A stretch of 64,000 nt of DNA from Gordionus sp. m RMFG-2023 (Eukaryota > Nematomorpha > Gordioida > Chordodea > Parachordodidae). Shown here one piece after another: positions 49,428 through 60,559 of the stretch. The position numbers and the translations under genes were made by a program. The first letter of the stretch is position 1; each line of letters begins with the position of its first letter. The stretch is taken from contig NC_088775.1 in assembly GCF_954871325.1 (NCBI RefSeq), positions 248,001-312,000 of the forward strand, in the 5' to 3' direction. The notes below the pieces were generated by a model that saw only the letters and a list, made by a program, of their open reading frames with translations, was not told where the DNA came from and did no database searches.

Positions 49428-52398
49428 TTATTGGGGTGGGGCTGGCAATATTTTTCCGGCACATTCCCCGAACCCGATTCTATATTCCTCGTTGTGACAA
49501 TGGCCTCGCAATATGATTTCGTCACCGTCCTGCAGAAAACACCTACTGTCGGCGCCATCTTTGGTTTTGAGGTCTATGGGACGAGTGCCGTTCCAGCTTA
49601 ACTCCACCAATGAACCGAATTCCTTAGGATCCTGTTATGTTACAAATTGAGATTAGGTAAATCCATTCCTGATTCGAGAAAAATGCCGTTATCACTCAGA
49701 AAACGATGCCGATACATAGTAAAACTAAGTAGATACTCTAAAGCAGGGATGATTCATAAAAAAATTGTTTGATTGGGCATTTTGAAACCACAGAACAAAG
49801 AGACCGATTTAAGGGCAACTCTTTGACCCCGGGGTAATATGGACCTGAGGCGAGTTCGGACCATCTTAGGAAAATCGGTTTCGATTAAGTTACTGTTATC
49901 AAAATTTCCGCTAAATGGAATTTAAAATTCTTGGGGCCTGGGTTAGGGTTAGCATCCCTGATCTAAAGTGTCTGATCGATACTTTTTTAGGTATAATAAA
50001 TATTTTTGGGAGTTGGAAAGTACATCTGTATTCTAATAATATTTAAGTGTTTTTTTCTAAAAAAACTAATTTGGAGGATTAATCTACCCACCTATCTTGT
50101 ACTTAATTTTTTTACTTTGTCACTTGAAGATATGAATACTTGAAGGGGTTAAACATTTTTGCCGTAAAGGGTAAATTTATATATATAACTGGCTTAGCTT
50201 AGTTTATTTTTCGAAATTTTCCTTTATTTAAAAAAAAAAATAGGCGTAAAAAAATACATTTCCGCTAATGGTCCCGGTTCCCATAAGATCCCCGGCTCTC
50301 AAATTACATCCGTTGCTGGCATGATGCGTTAACATCTGTTTGATGTTCCAATATAAATGCTATAGCATAAAAAAAATATAATAATTTTACTGTTTAATAT
50401 ATTATAATATTTCATTGTTTTTTTAGTATTGTTGAACTTTTTAAGTATAACGATTCATTTCCATTCCAGTTCATGTTTATAAAATTCAAGATTAATCTGT
50501 TCCGGTTATACTTGAAGGAAATTATATCGGTTAGTTCCGGCCCGGAAATTCAAAGGGTTCTTGGCGACTAATTCCAGTATTTAGAGAAGAGAAGAGAAGA
50601 GAAGAGAAGAGAAGAGAAGAGAAGAGAAGAGAAGAGAAGAGAAGAGAAGAAGAAGAGAAGAGAGAAGATAGGTTTCGAATTCTTAAAAAAAACCAAGAAA
50701 AACAAAACTTAAAGATGATAACATGTGAATAATATTATTTTATAAATTTAAAGAAAAACTTTAAAAAAAAGAAATGACCCGGTATTACATTTAGTAAATA
50801 AGTGAGGGTGAAAAATCATCTATTAAAGCTTGCAGTGAAATTTGTGATGGCAAAGCTAAAGTATCATTAAAGGATAACATAATTACAATCAGAAACCTGC
50901 AGGACCGGCCCGGCCCTAAGCCCGGGTATACGGGTAGCGCCGTATTTTAATTTTTTTTTAAATATACCCGGACCGGGCCTGAAATTTTTTTTAAAAAAAT
51001 ATCCTGGTCGGGCCTCGCAAACGGTACCTCAGCAGGTCTCTGTTTACAATAATAAATTTCCGCTAAGTGTAAATAATCTAATGATTTTTGAGTATAATCT
51101 ATTTTACATATCCTAGCGTAGATACAGTGATGTTAGTAAATACGTATTTTTTTAAAAAATAATTATAAGAATTATCTAACTCACCTAATATATTCGCAAA
51201 TGATCATAATAAATTGACTGATTTTTAAGGTATTTGCAATTCCCTAGCGCCGTAGTACTATAACAATTTAAATCCTTTCTGATAATATTCGCCTGGTCTA
51301 TTATCACAATAAAATATAGTAATAAACTAAAGAATGAACATAGCACTGAAGACGATAACTTTAAAAGTTTAGAATAATACTATGATTTTCATAAACAAAC
51401 GCTTTAACACCCCACCCAACCCCTCTCTTTGATTCTAGATAAATAGAATAAGTATTTTTTTTTTAACCCTACCATAACTTTCAGCCTTTTGTTATAATAT
51501 ATCTAGTTTATGTCAAATTGTGAAATCAAAAATCATTTTTTTAAAATAAATGCATATAAATCTAACCATAATGGGGTATTTTTTTTTTTTTAGATATTTT
51601 GGAAATAATAATAAAAAAAATTTTTTAAAAAAAAGTGATTATGATTATTTTATAAGAATTATATGCACACTGGTAAAAAATTGAATAAACATTCTTATCA
51701 TCTAAATTTCCTTTCCTTTTGTTCAATTGAGTAAATTTCATGAGTTTTTGGAACATAGGGACATGAAATTTATAATAAATAAAATATTTATTTTAGCAAA
51801 ACACGGGATGTGTGAAGTGGACAGATTGTTTTTAAATCCGTTGACAATTATTTTACAATTATATGAATAGTGGTGGGAAAAAAAAATATATCCCAAATAT
51901 TTTATTTTATTTATGGTTATATAATAAACAGTCATTCATTTACCTTTGACATGTTAGGAGTAGACAGCAGTTCCGGCTTCTCCATTTTGGGTGCTATATA
52001 TCGAGATATTTCACGAAATAAAAATATTTTTTTATATATAGGGCCCATAATTAAGAAATATAAACTTTTCTTTTCTTGCTCGCTTTCTTTTGGCACTTTT
52101 TCTACAGTGTCGACTCAATATTTTAACCAAACAAAATATCGCCTCTAAGCCCTAGAAATTTTGTTGGTAGATGTTCAAAACCTTTGTGTTATCTATTAGC
52201 AGAATCTGTAGGCTTGCATGATATTTTTTTTCTGGATAAAATATCGTGTCAACCGTTTTTTTAACAACATTACCTCACTAACGAGAATTATAATTAGAAG
52301 GGGGAGGAGGGTTTATAAAAACTTTTGTATAGGATTTCCAGATCAACGTTAAAATTGAAAGCGTCGGCGTGTCTCAAGTACGGCATAGCTTCGGGATC
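49428..52398 (-). CDS. FAH: FAH exons 7-10 (C-terminal part)
   Basis: Exon 7 (52398-52323) encodes [20 protein letters not shown], matching human [20 protein letters not shown]. Exon 8 (51993-51944) is only 50 bp and encodes [16 protein letters not shown]. This is the least conserved exon; human has KGEGMSQAATICKSNFK there. Exon 9 (50359-50258) encodes [31 protein letters not shown]. Exon 10 (49631-49428) encodes [17 protein letters not shown], the [10 protein letters not shown] strand and [18 protein letters not shown]. The TAA stop lies inside CAATAAATAA, so an AATAAA hexamer overlaps the stop codon. Confidence 0.92.
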
Positions 52399-55300
52399 CT
52401 ATCGAGCGTTTAAATTAAAATATACATTCTTATTTTTTTTTTGTAAAATATAGTCAATATCAACTTGAAAAAAAAATGGAAGCTTTGGGCATTCCATGAG
52501 GTCTGGCTCGGGTATGGATTCATTCCATCATCTTTGAAACTCGATCGGAATGAGTTATTCTTAGGGTTTATTAGGGCGTGAAAAGAGAAAAATAACGTTT
52601 CACAACAAATTATAGAGAGGTTAAGAGGGGTTTTTTTTTAAAGGGAAAATAAAACATATGCCGGCTTAATTACGCAAAATTCTTTGGGGTGTAAAAAAAA
52701 CCAAGCTAAGGGGGATTGATGTCGATCCAGTGAGCGAAGCATCGTGAATGAAAGCAAAAAATCCACAAAGACATTCTTGATATCCCTATATTAGGGAAGG
52801 AGACATCCGATTGTAAAAACCTTGCATGATTAAATCAGAGTGAAAACTGGCCAACCTGGGTAAGCCTGGAAATCGTTGTTAAACGGAGAAGAAGATTTAC
52901 GTTAATTGATTTTATACGTAGAGTAGATAGAACAATTTCATTTTAGCCTACGTCCAAAAGTAAGCAATAAATGTGTTTTTTTTCGTTGGATAGCCGCTTT
53001 ACATTAACGTAGAGTTCAAAAAAAACCATGAAAATTTTAATTTGGGATACCATCTTGAAAAATATCTCTTTAAAAAAAAGAAAATATTGAGTAGAATTAG
53101 AATTACAGATTATAAAGTCCTTTAGGTCCGAGTTGACTCCAAATTACATTAATAATTTTCCAGTCGGCTTGATTTTGTTTTAAAACAGATAATTAACTAT
53201 GGAAATTTATGTGGGTTTTTCCCTCATAAAAAATTAGCGAGCCAAATACATTTTTTAGGGACTAGCCGAAAAAATCGCCAATTAAAATTTTAGCCGGTCT
53301 AGAGCGACATCTATCCGGAATTCCCATTTAGTTCGGATTCTAAACTCTGCCGATAAATGAACAACAACCATCATTGATTGGGAAAGAGATGGATGGGGGG
53401 TGGGGCTCTTAGTATATTGTCTCTAAAGATATTACCTAGAGAAGCGACCAAAGACGTGCTGGATGAAGGTGCTAGTTATGACATAAAAAAGTTAGGTTTG
53501 ACACTGGGAGATGCCAATAACCGCCTAAAATAGAGAAAGTCTAGAAGGGAAAATGTCCCTACCCAGGGTAAACCTGAATAGGAACAATAAACGACGAAGA
53601 TATGTAAGGTTTTTTTTTTAATTTATAAAGGAGAGAAAGAAAAAATAAAGGAAATAAATAAATAAGGAAACCTGCACAACGTTGGGCACTATGAAGGGCC
53701 TCAAGGCGTCTATAGTGATGATCCAAGGAGAAATGGATGTGCCGAAAGATTTTCCCAGGAATGGGCCCAGTGGAAAATATTCCCACTTTTGGATGTCCCT
53801 GGCTATTATATGATTAAAAAAACATAGGAGTAAGGCAAAGCTTCGTCAGAGCTAACCTCTGAGGTAGCCTGAAATTTAGTTATTTCCGGCAAGCCATTAA
53901 CAGGCGATAGCGTATTTAGGGGTGGGGTTGGGAGAGGGGTTGAAGTGTCAAGCAGGCATTTGACCCTCACCCCCCCCCCTCTGAAATGTATATTTTTATA
54001 CATAAATGGAATTAAATTAACAATGTTAACTAAACCATTAGAACTTAAAATTAATTGTTTAAAAAAAACAGAGAAAAAAAACGAAATAAGAAGTTTTATT
54101 TTATCTTTTTTCCCTTATTATACATAATTTCGAATTTTTCTAAAATCGTTAGGATAAAAAAAAATATTCCTTAAAATCTGTCATCTCAAAATTATGATTG
54201 ACATTTTTACATCCCCTTTCACCTCTGAAGTAAAATCCTAGATACGCCCCCCCCCTCCTGATATCGCGTATATTTTAACAATTTTTAATCAAATACCATC
54301 ATTCAAATTATAACTAATCATTTCGAAATCATAACATTAGCGGTGAAATCATAAATAAAACTGAAATCAAATCAACTATGTCCGAAACATTACGAGATAG
54401 ACACTGGCAAGAGTATTCAGTTAACAATAACGAGGAGTTATTTTGTAAAGAGTCTAATAATTAGGGATTTCTACCTACAAACAGAATAATTTAACATCAC
54501 GTGATATAGGGATTCTGGCCAGAACCTTCAAATTCAGTTAAAAAAATAAATGAGTTATATTTGGAAAATGGTATCTTACCACCAGAGTTGATAAAAGATA
54601 CTTTTTAAATGGATCTAGATACAGATACAACGTCTAAAATAATATCTAGATACAGATTATTTAATCAAAAATCTATCTAGATACAGATACCACATTTTTA
54701 TATCTAGATACAGTACCACGTTTTTATATCTAGATACTTGTATCTAGATCCTTTAACAACTCTGCTTACCACTAATTAATTGCAATGTAGATATAAAAAA
54801 AAAAAAGCAAAAAAAGTGCTTCTCCAACCAAATTAATCGCCATTTTTTTTAGGTCTCTCTTCTTTTAGTGTTTAATTAATTAAACAGATGATACAAAAAT
54901 AAATTCAAATTTCGGAAGAAGAAAAAAAAATTATACCACTCCAATCATTCATGAGCACGAGTCCGAATATCCGTTTATGGGCTTCGGATATGGGAATCGG
55001 TTTTCCTAGAGGATTCTCGGGCCCCCCGACAAATAAGGCCATCTCCAATTCGATATCCAGTTTGGAGCTGGGGCCGAAGATCGGGGGTTTATCTGTCAAT
55101 CAAAACGTATCATTTTATAATTTATTTGTCACTCACTCTATTTTTCTATTTCTCATCGTCTTTCCATTCCTCTTTTTTTTTCTTCAATTTTTTAAATATA
55201 GTTTTAATTTTCCTATTTGAACTTTAAAAAAAAAAAATTCTATAAGTATAAAATATTATATTTTTAAAAAAAAAAAAAGAAGAAACCATTAGCAGGTTGA

Positions 55301-58300
55301 GTCTGACCATTGGGTCGGGTAACGGGTGTGGAGCTAACGATAACCGAGGAAGCTCGCCCGTGATAACCCACCGGTAAATGTAGCCTTATTATTTATAAGA
55401 TTCGGAGTTAAATTAAGGTAAATTATGTATCGAAAGATGATAAATATTTTAAATTGGCGAAAGACAAAATCATAATGACTTTCCAAATTTAAGTAGTATT
55501 TTGGTTCTAATTCCTAGCTATTGCCTGCTTCGTCGGCTAGCAGTGGAAGAGCGTTTTCAGCTGCTGGTAGGGCCTTTGGAGAGAAAAGGACCAGTTTAAA
55601 ACCAGATAAACTGGACTCCTTTTAATGATATAGATGTCATTACTTTTTTTAGTCTCTTATTTAACTATAATATCATCTACTTTCGACATAAATCATGCAA
55701 ACTGTTTTTTAAATGATCGCAATAATTTTTAAATTCAATTGTATTTTAACTTTTTTTTAATGATATTTTTCACAAATTTTATAAAATGCAACTCAATGTA
55801 TATCTTGATTAGATTATTATGGCCGTCAAATAAACTAAACTTTTATTTAATGTGGCGATGATATAAATACAAATAAATTATTTTTTTTTTGGTTTTATTA
55901 CAATATTCAAACTCAAATTTGTACAAATTAATTCGGGCTCGGGCTGCGAAAAATTTACTTCGCAGACCTCTGAGTCGCAGTTACCTGTACGCATAACAAG
56001 GGACAAGCTTAGCTACTTAAACATTTAGGGAAAGTAAGAAGATTACCTATATATTTATCTTATATATAGCATCATAATTAAGCTCTATTTTTTTTAAAAC
56101 TTTTAAAATAATAGGTTGTTCGTCCATAGACCTATACAATTTCGCTCAGGATAAAAAGGTAAAACGCCCCAGAATTTTTTCTTCTTCTTTAATTGGTCAT
56201 AGCCGCCTAACCAATGGGGAGGGGAACTCCCTACCCAACCCCCCAATGCAAATTTGCTAGTTTTCTAATCAATACGAAAGAATTTGAAAGTAAAATCATT
56301 TTAACGAGAAAATGGTGAGAACTCAAAAATTATTTATATAAATATCTAATATAGCCGAAAGCCTAGTGGACTTAAAGATCTCCAACAAAATATACGGGGA
56401 AAAAAAATTCACCTAATAGTGCTTCCCCCCCCCCACCCCCCTTAGTAAAATATTAAAAAGTTTTAGCATTTTTATCTGATTAAATCTTTCTAAGCAATTT
56501 ATTTTTTTTGCCTGATCATTAAGAAATAATTCTGATTGAACCTTAAGTTACAGAATTTTTTTTGTTTCTGAGTGATTGAATCAGAGCCTGTCATCACATT
56601 TCAATAAATTAATCAATTCGAGTTATTTTAGTTGAATATAAAGGTTGTGCCGACATTGAATTTCGGATTGGATCAGGGACGATATTAATCGATTTTTTTT
56701 TAAAAAAATCGGATCAGGCCAATAGTTTTAAAGATCCGATTGGTTCGATTTATTTGTAGTTTTAAAGATCCGATTAATTCGATTTATTTGTTAGGTAATG
56801 TTTTTATTTTTTTTAAAAAAAATCCAATTATATTTATAAAAAAAAATGGTGTTTATTTGGCGACGATAAAAGTATTCAATGATTATACTTAAAGTGCCAA
56901 TCAAATCAGCCATTAAACAAGCCCTATGTTTTAAATGAGATGGACTTTTACGACGTCATTCGCAACAGGATATCACTTTGATCACGAGACCCAATAAGTT
57001 TGTATGTGAAGAAGTTCAAATAGTACCTTAACCCAATCATGAACCGATACTTCGATACTTTTTACGGTTCGGATCCGTAGTGTAAATTGTTCTCAATATC
57101 CAGCAGGGTCCAACTTCACTCATCGAAATGATGATAAACTTAGCAGTAATAGAGCCCCCCCCCCCCCTTAAAAAATGAATTCTTACCGTTATCCCTCCCC
57201 CTGGTAATTTAGTAGAATCTCTTTGGAGTCCCTTGTATCTCCAAAAAAAAACTATTTTTAGACCCATCCCACACCACGTGGATGTTTGTTACATCACCGA
57301 AAAAAAAACAATATTTTAACGATGTTTTTTACATTTCCTTCCATACCACAATCTTTTATTTAATAATTAAATGGTTTTCTTATATTTCTTATTACAAAAT
57401 ATTACTGTAACATTTTACATTAGGTACATACAAAAAAAATAAAAAAATACCCCATATTATTATTTTCTCTTTTTAAAACTAACCATATGTTTTAATTTTA
57501 TTATAAAATATTTTTGTTTCTCTTTTCCTATTTTTTTTTATCGAATCAGATATACAAACAAACACATATGCAAAATTACTTTTATAATAAGATAATATGG
57601 TATTTTGTGTAGGGGTGGGAGTGGGACCAATATCAATAAATAATAGATTTACAATACAAATCAATACCAATAAATAATTGATTTACAATACCAATCAATA
57701 CCAATAAATAATTGATTTACAATACCAATCAATACCAATAAATAATATATTTACAATACCAATCAATACCAATACCAATATAAGAAATAGAAAATATTGT
57801 TAAAACCAATAGCAATATTTCGTTTATCTTGAGGTTTTCGATATTGGTTCCCAGCGCTATTTGGTATGACTATTACAGGAGATTTTTATAGTACGGTCCT
57901 TAGTAATAGGAGATTAGTATTTATTCTTAGTTATGTTGCCTTCCTTTAGGTTATTATATGGATTTAGAAATCACATATGCCGAGGGCGACCATGATCAGT
58001 ATAGATATGGAACCGTTGGTCAGTGAATGGAGACTCTTGTCTAGGGAGCAGGATGGGCGTCAAACCCCGGAGCGCGGAGGCACGGGTAGTGCCACCGTCA
58101 ATGTGGAAGACCTACGCCCAATGTGGTGGAGAGGGACTAGTTCGTAGAGACTCTCCACAGATGAATGTGCCCCGGAGGAGGGAGATCGAGGTTGGAGGGA
58201 AAAAAACATCGGAAATTCAACCAACGGCTCAACCGAGAAGGCAGGAAGTGTCGGGAGTTCAAGCTACTTCGTAACAATGGCAACCAGAAAAAACGCCCCT

Positions 58301-60424
58301 CATGACACTTAGGTTTTACGTGGTGGACCGGATAAAACGAAGTCTTAAAAACTTTTTTTTAAAAAAACTTAGCGGAACGATTCGGACCGGGTAACGGATA
58401 CCCATTATGTATTAACAAAATTTTTTAATTATTAACAATATCATTTTTTTTCCAACTTTCCAAACTCTATAGGTTAATTCAAAATCTTGTCCTATTCCTT
58501 CCTCTCCCTCCCATATTTCTTTCATATTTATCTGGAGAGTCAATTTTCTCTTCTCACTATTCTTCGTAGGGTATATATAGCAGAGACCTGCAGGCCCGAC
58601 CCTAAGTCCGGCCCGGCCTTTTTTTTAAATTTACCCGGGCCGGGTCGTATATTTTAAAACCGAATATTTGAAATCGTCATTATTAGCTGTAAAAATCAAA
58701 AATAAATAAAAATAATTTTAAAAAAATTCGGGCCTACAAATGGTACCTCTACAGGTTTCTGATATATAAGTCCCCTAAAGCTTACTTGAAAATTGTTATT
58801 CATTATGATTTTCAGATCTTCAATAGCTTCATCAAATTAATTTTGACAAACCCCACATTAGGTGAAATGATACCTATGCGGATAGGCTCTGAGCACCTGT
58901 CAATTCCGCCAGAATTTACAAGTTAGGGGTAGTTTGTAGCCAAGTGTAAATCGAACTTAAGTTTTAAAAGCAATTCAGAAAGGAGAAAGAAAGAAAGGAT
59001 AATTTTAATTTCAAGATCATTGTAAAAAGCCAGGATATTTTCATTTTTAAAAATAGGTGAAGATCTCATGGCATATATCTTAGAAAAAGCTTTGAAGAGA
59101 GTCCTTAACTTATCAGTAAGAAAAAATGACTAAAAATTATCTAAGTTAATTTTTTGGGCAGTAGTGGAATGAATAATGAGTGAATTGGTTAAAAAGTTGT
59201 CCATGGCCCTTTTTTCCATTAATACGAATATTAACATTTCTAAATACTCTTTGAAGATTTATATCCTATATATTGTTTTTTGCTTTTAAATTATAAAAAA
59301 CATCTTCTGAATTCTCCTGAAGAGTGTGATACAGGTTTTATATTTTATTTAAAATTTGAATCTTTTTAATAAGGGATTCCTAGCCATCATGTTTTTTTCA
59401 ATAAACTAATTTTAGAAAATAATTTTCTCAATCACATTAAAGAGTTAAATGTGTAATCTATTTAAAAAATTTTCAATAGCCCATATTAATTCCAGTCTTT
59501 TTTTAAATTAATAAAAAACTTTTGCTAAATTATATTAAAGAGCTAAACAGGAATTCATATTTGTTTTTATATAATCTGTGCTTCTTTAATATGGGTTTCT
59601 TATTTTCGTCATGCCCTTTAATAATAAAAAACTTAAAAAAATATATATTGTATATATTAATTATTTATATCTTTATTTGGAAGACATTCTAATTTTTTAA
59701 AAGGTGTTTTGGTTTTTAGATTTTAGTTGATTCTTCTGGGTTTAATCCAATAATAATAAATTTATTTTCAGAGATTCAAATTATATAAGAAAATGTGTTT
59801 GCAAAAAAATTAATCTCATCTAAAATTTTAGAGATTTCTAATACATATCATATATAAATAATAATACCAATTAGGTGGAAGTTCATTATCCTTGCCTCGA
59901 AAGAGTTTTCCCATGTTATTTGCATGACCTCTCGAGCAGTAAAAATCGGTATAATCACCTATCCTTGCAGGAAGGTGCATTTGGCATTCTGAAATTTTGG
60001 TTAAGGCCTTTTCTTTTATAAAATTCTCTATTTCCATATCGGCAGGATTCGTCTTGGCAGACAATATATGCTGCAATAATTTTCTAGCTTCAGTCCAGGC
60101 TTCATGATTTAATTCCATGAATGAGTTTAAAACAGACTATATATATATTGATCAAATTTAATATATATTTTTTTAAAAAATAACTTGTTTGAATGCATCT
60201 TGTTTATCCTTGAGCAATGGTCCATTAAATAAATGACTTATTTTGGAAAGATCTAAAACAAAATCACCTATGGCAACTCCAATCCTATGTTTTGGCTAAA
60301 ATTAATATATTAAAAAATGGTATATTATATAAAAATATACATCATCTTTCGTTGAAAATATGCCGTAAGGAAGATTTTCAATGGGGAAATCAGTATCTTT
60401 GGAATAATTAATAAATGACTTCAT
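49428..60424 (-). CDS. FAH: Fumarylacetoacetase, complete 10-exon gene
   Basis: Last enzyme of tyrosine catabolism: it hydrolyses 4-fumarylacetoacetate to fumarate and acetoacetate in the cytosol. Exons in coding order: 60424-60341, 60295-60185, 60136-59868, 55384-55287, 55092-54937, 53802-53672, 52398-52323, 51993-51944, 50359-50258, 49631-49428. The sum is 1281 bp, 426 residues (human 419), with every splice phase matching. The N-terminal SH3-like region has [14 protein letters not shown] and [14 protein letters not shown]. Residues equivalent to mouse metal ligands Asp126, Glu199, Glu201 and Asp233 lie in DYTDFY, ELEMALF and [14 protein letters not shown]. The catalytic His is in SRGHANN, and GKSFGT, TGTISG and ELSW are intact. 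The start Met aligns with human Met1 (MKSF against MSFI). The gene is convergent with TFG and head-away from a retroelement fragment upstream. Confidence 0.95.
50581..50669. repeat. (GAGAA)n microsatellite
   Basis: Purine-only pentamer run, becoming irregular after about 50650. FAH intron 8, so the transcribed strand carries the pyrimidine complement. Confidence 0.95.
50890..51042. mobile_element. GC-rich MITE, short copy
   Basis: Ends CAGAAACCTGCAGG and CAGCAGGTCTCTG. Flanks ATTACAAT and TTTACAAT match at 7 of 8, supporting an 8-bp target duplication and hence hAT origin for the family. In FAH intron 8. Confidence 0.78.
52110..52274. mobile_element. AGTGTTGTTAAACGG MITE, partial copy
   Basis: Lacks the left terminal repeat. 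Shows the shared interior (gactcaatattttaaccaaa, cctttgtgttatctattagc, gtaggcttgcatgatatt) and the right end TTTTTTAACAACATTA. In FAH intron 7, ending 49 bp downstream on the minus strand of exon 7. Confidence 0.6.
53672..55384 (-). CDS. FAH: FAH exons 4-6 (catalytic core)
   Basis: Exon 4 (55384-55287) encodes [20 protein letters not shown], near identical to human [20 protein letters not shown]. Exon 5 (55092-54937) has [20 protein letters not shown] with the two metal-ligand Glu residues, and VLMNDWS. Exon 6 (53802-53672) has [20 protein letters not shown] and [13 protein letters not shown]. Exons 4 and 6 are short and were placed by protein homology plus matching splice phase (phase 2 into exon 4, then 1, 1 and 0). 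A Ser replaces the second Thr after GKSFGT, a mild change. Confidence 0.94.
53899..54262. mobile_element. Candidate hAT MITE with GCGTATTTAGG / CCTAGATACGC ends
   Basis: Left CAGGCGATAGCGTATTTAGGG and right CCTAGATACGCC plus a C-run and TCCTG are imperfect inverted copies of a CAGG..GCGTATCTAGG type end. Two C-rich runs lie just inside. No clear target duplication. In FAH intron 5. Confidence 0.4.
54583..54764. mobile_element. TCTAGATACAGA-rich MITE, copy 4
   Basis: Ends CAGAGTTGATAAAAGATAC and CTTTAACAACTCTG. Flanked by CTTACCAC on both sides (54575-54582, 54765-54772), a perfect duplication. Slightly longer than the other copies because one internal repeat block (accacrtttttatatctaga) is present twice. 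In FAH intron 5. Confidence 0.86.
55455..55625 (+). pseudogene. hAT transposase dimerisation-domain relic
   Basis: Plus-strand codons read [17 protein letters not shown], then [15 protein letters not shown] and stop. This matches the hAT C-terminal dimerisation motif (ASSA.SERxFSxAG ... RR..L.P). Only the last 40 codons or so are clear. It belongs to a different hAT lineage from the copies at 23.5 and 31 kb, and lies in FAH intron 3 on the opposite strand, 70 bp upstream of exon 4. Confidence 0.72.
56724..56791. repeat. 34-bp tandem duplication
   Basis: Two units of agttttaaagatccgattgg, ttcgatttatttgt differing at two bases. FAH intron 3. Confidence 0.8.
57628..57785. repeat. 34-bp minisatellite, about 4.5 units
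   Basis: Unit aataccaatcaataccaata, aataattgatttac, nested on an ataccaat sub-repeat. Units differ by single bases. FAH intron 3. Confidence 0.88.
57955..58330 (+). other. GC-rich block with an unassigned open frame
   Basis: Strong compositional contrast with the surroundings. A plus-strand frame at 58023-58274 reads 83 codons rich in R, E, P and G (for example [20 protein letters not shown]). I do not recognise it. A 5' piece of a retroelement is possible, given RLE-type fragments elsewhere, but nothing in the sequence proves it. It lies antisense in FAH intron 3. Confidence 0.35.
58581..58761. mobile_element. GC-rich MITE copy in FAH intron 3
   Basis: Ends CAGAGACCTGCAGG and CTACAGGTTTCTG; flanks ATATATAG and ATATATAA match at 7 of 8. 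Shares the interior attattagctgtaaaaatca with the copy at 30491. Confidence 0.78.
59868..60424 (-). CDS. FAH: FAH exons 1-3 (N-terminal domain and catalytic His)
   Basis: Exon 1 (60424-60341, 28 codons) and exon 2 (60295-60185, 37 codons) encode the small N-terminal domain. Exon 3 (60136-59868) runs from SVLNSF to the first two bases of a Trp codon in PPNW. It carries [19 protein letters not shown], so the metal-binding Asp is residue 129 and the catalytic His residue 136 here (126 and 133 in mouse; offset +3). The first two introns are only 45 and 48 bp, in contrast with the 4.5-kb third intron. Confidence 0.95.
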
Positions 60425-60559
60425 ATTTTTCTGAAAAAAAATTTAAATTTTAAAACATGTGTTTTTTTTAAGGATAGCTGAATATAAATTATTAAATAAT
60501 ATTAATTAATATAAAAAATATTTTAATTATTTCTACAAGAAAATAAATTAACTTTTGCA

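Larger units (their letters stand above)
55385..59867 (-). other. FAH intron 3
   Basis: 4.5 kb. Holds the hAT dimerisation relic, the 34-bp repeats, a GC-rich block (57955-58330) and a GC-rich MITE. 58790-59700 is unassigned; it has several short minus-strand frames but no recognised family. Confidence 0.55.

Noticed and set aside
50581-50669. Purine run considered as telomeric or regulatory array
   Set aside because: A plain (GAGAA)n microsatellite inside an intron with no telomere motif.
53559-53786. 75-codon minus-strand frame
   Set aside because: Overlaps FAH exon 6 in a different frame; the exon frame is the one with FAH homology.
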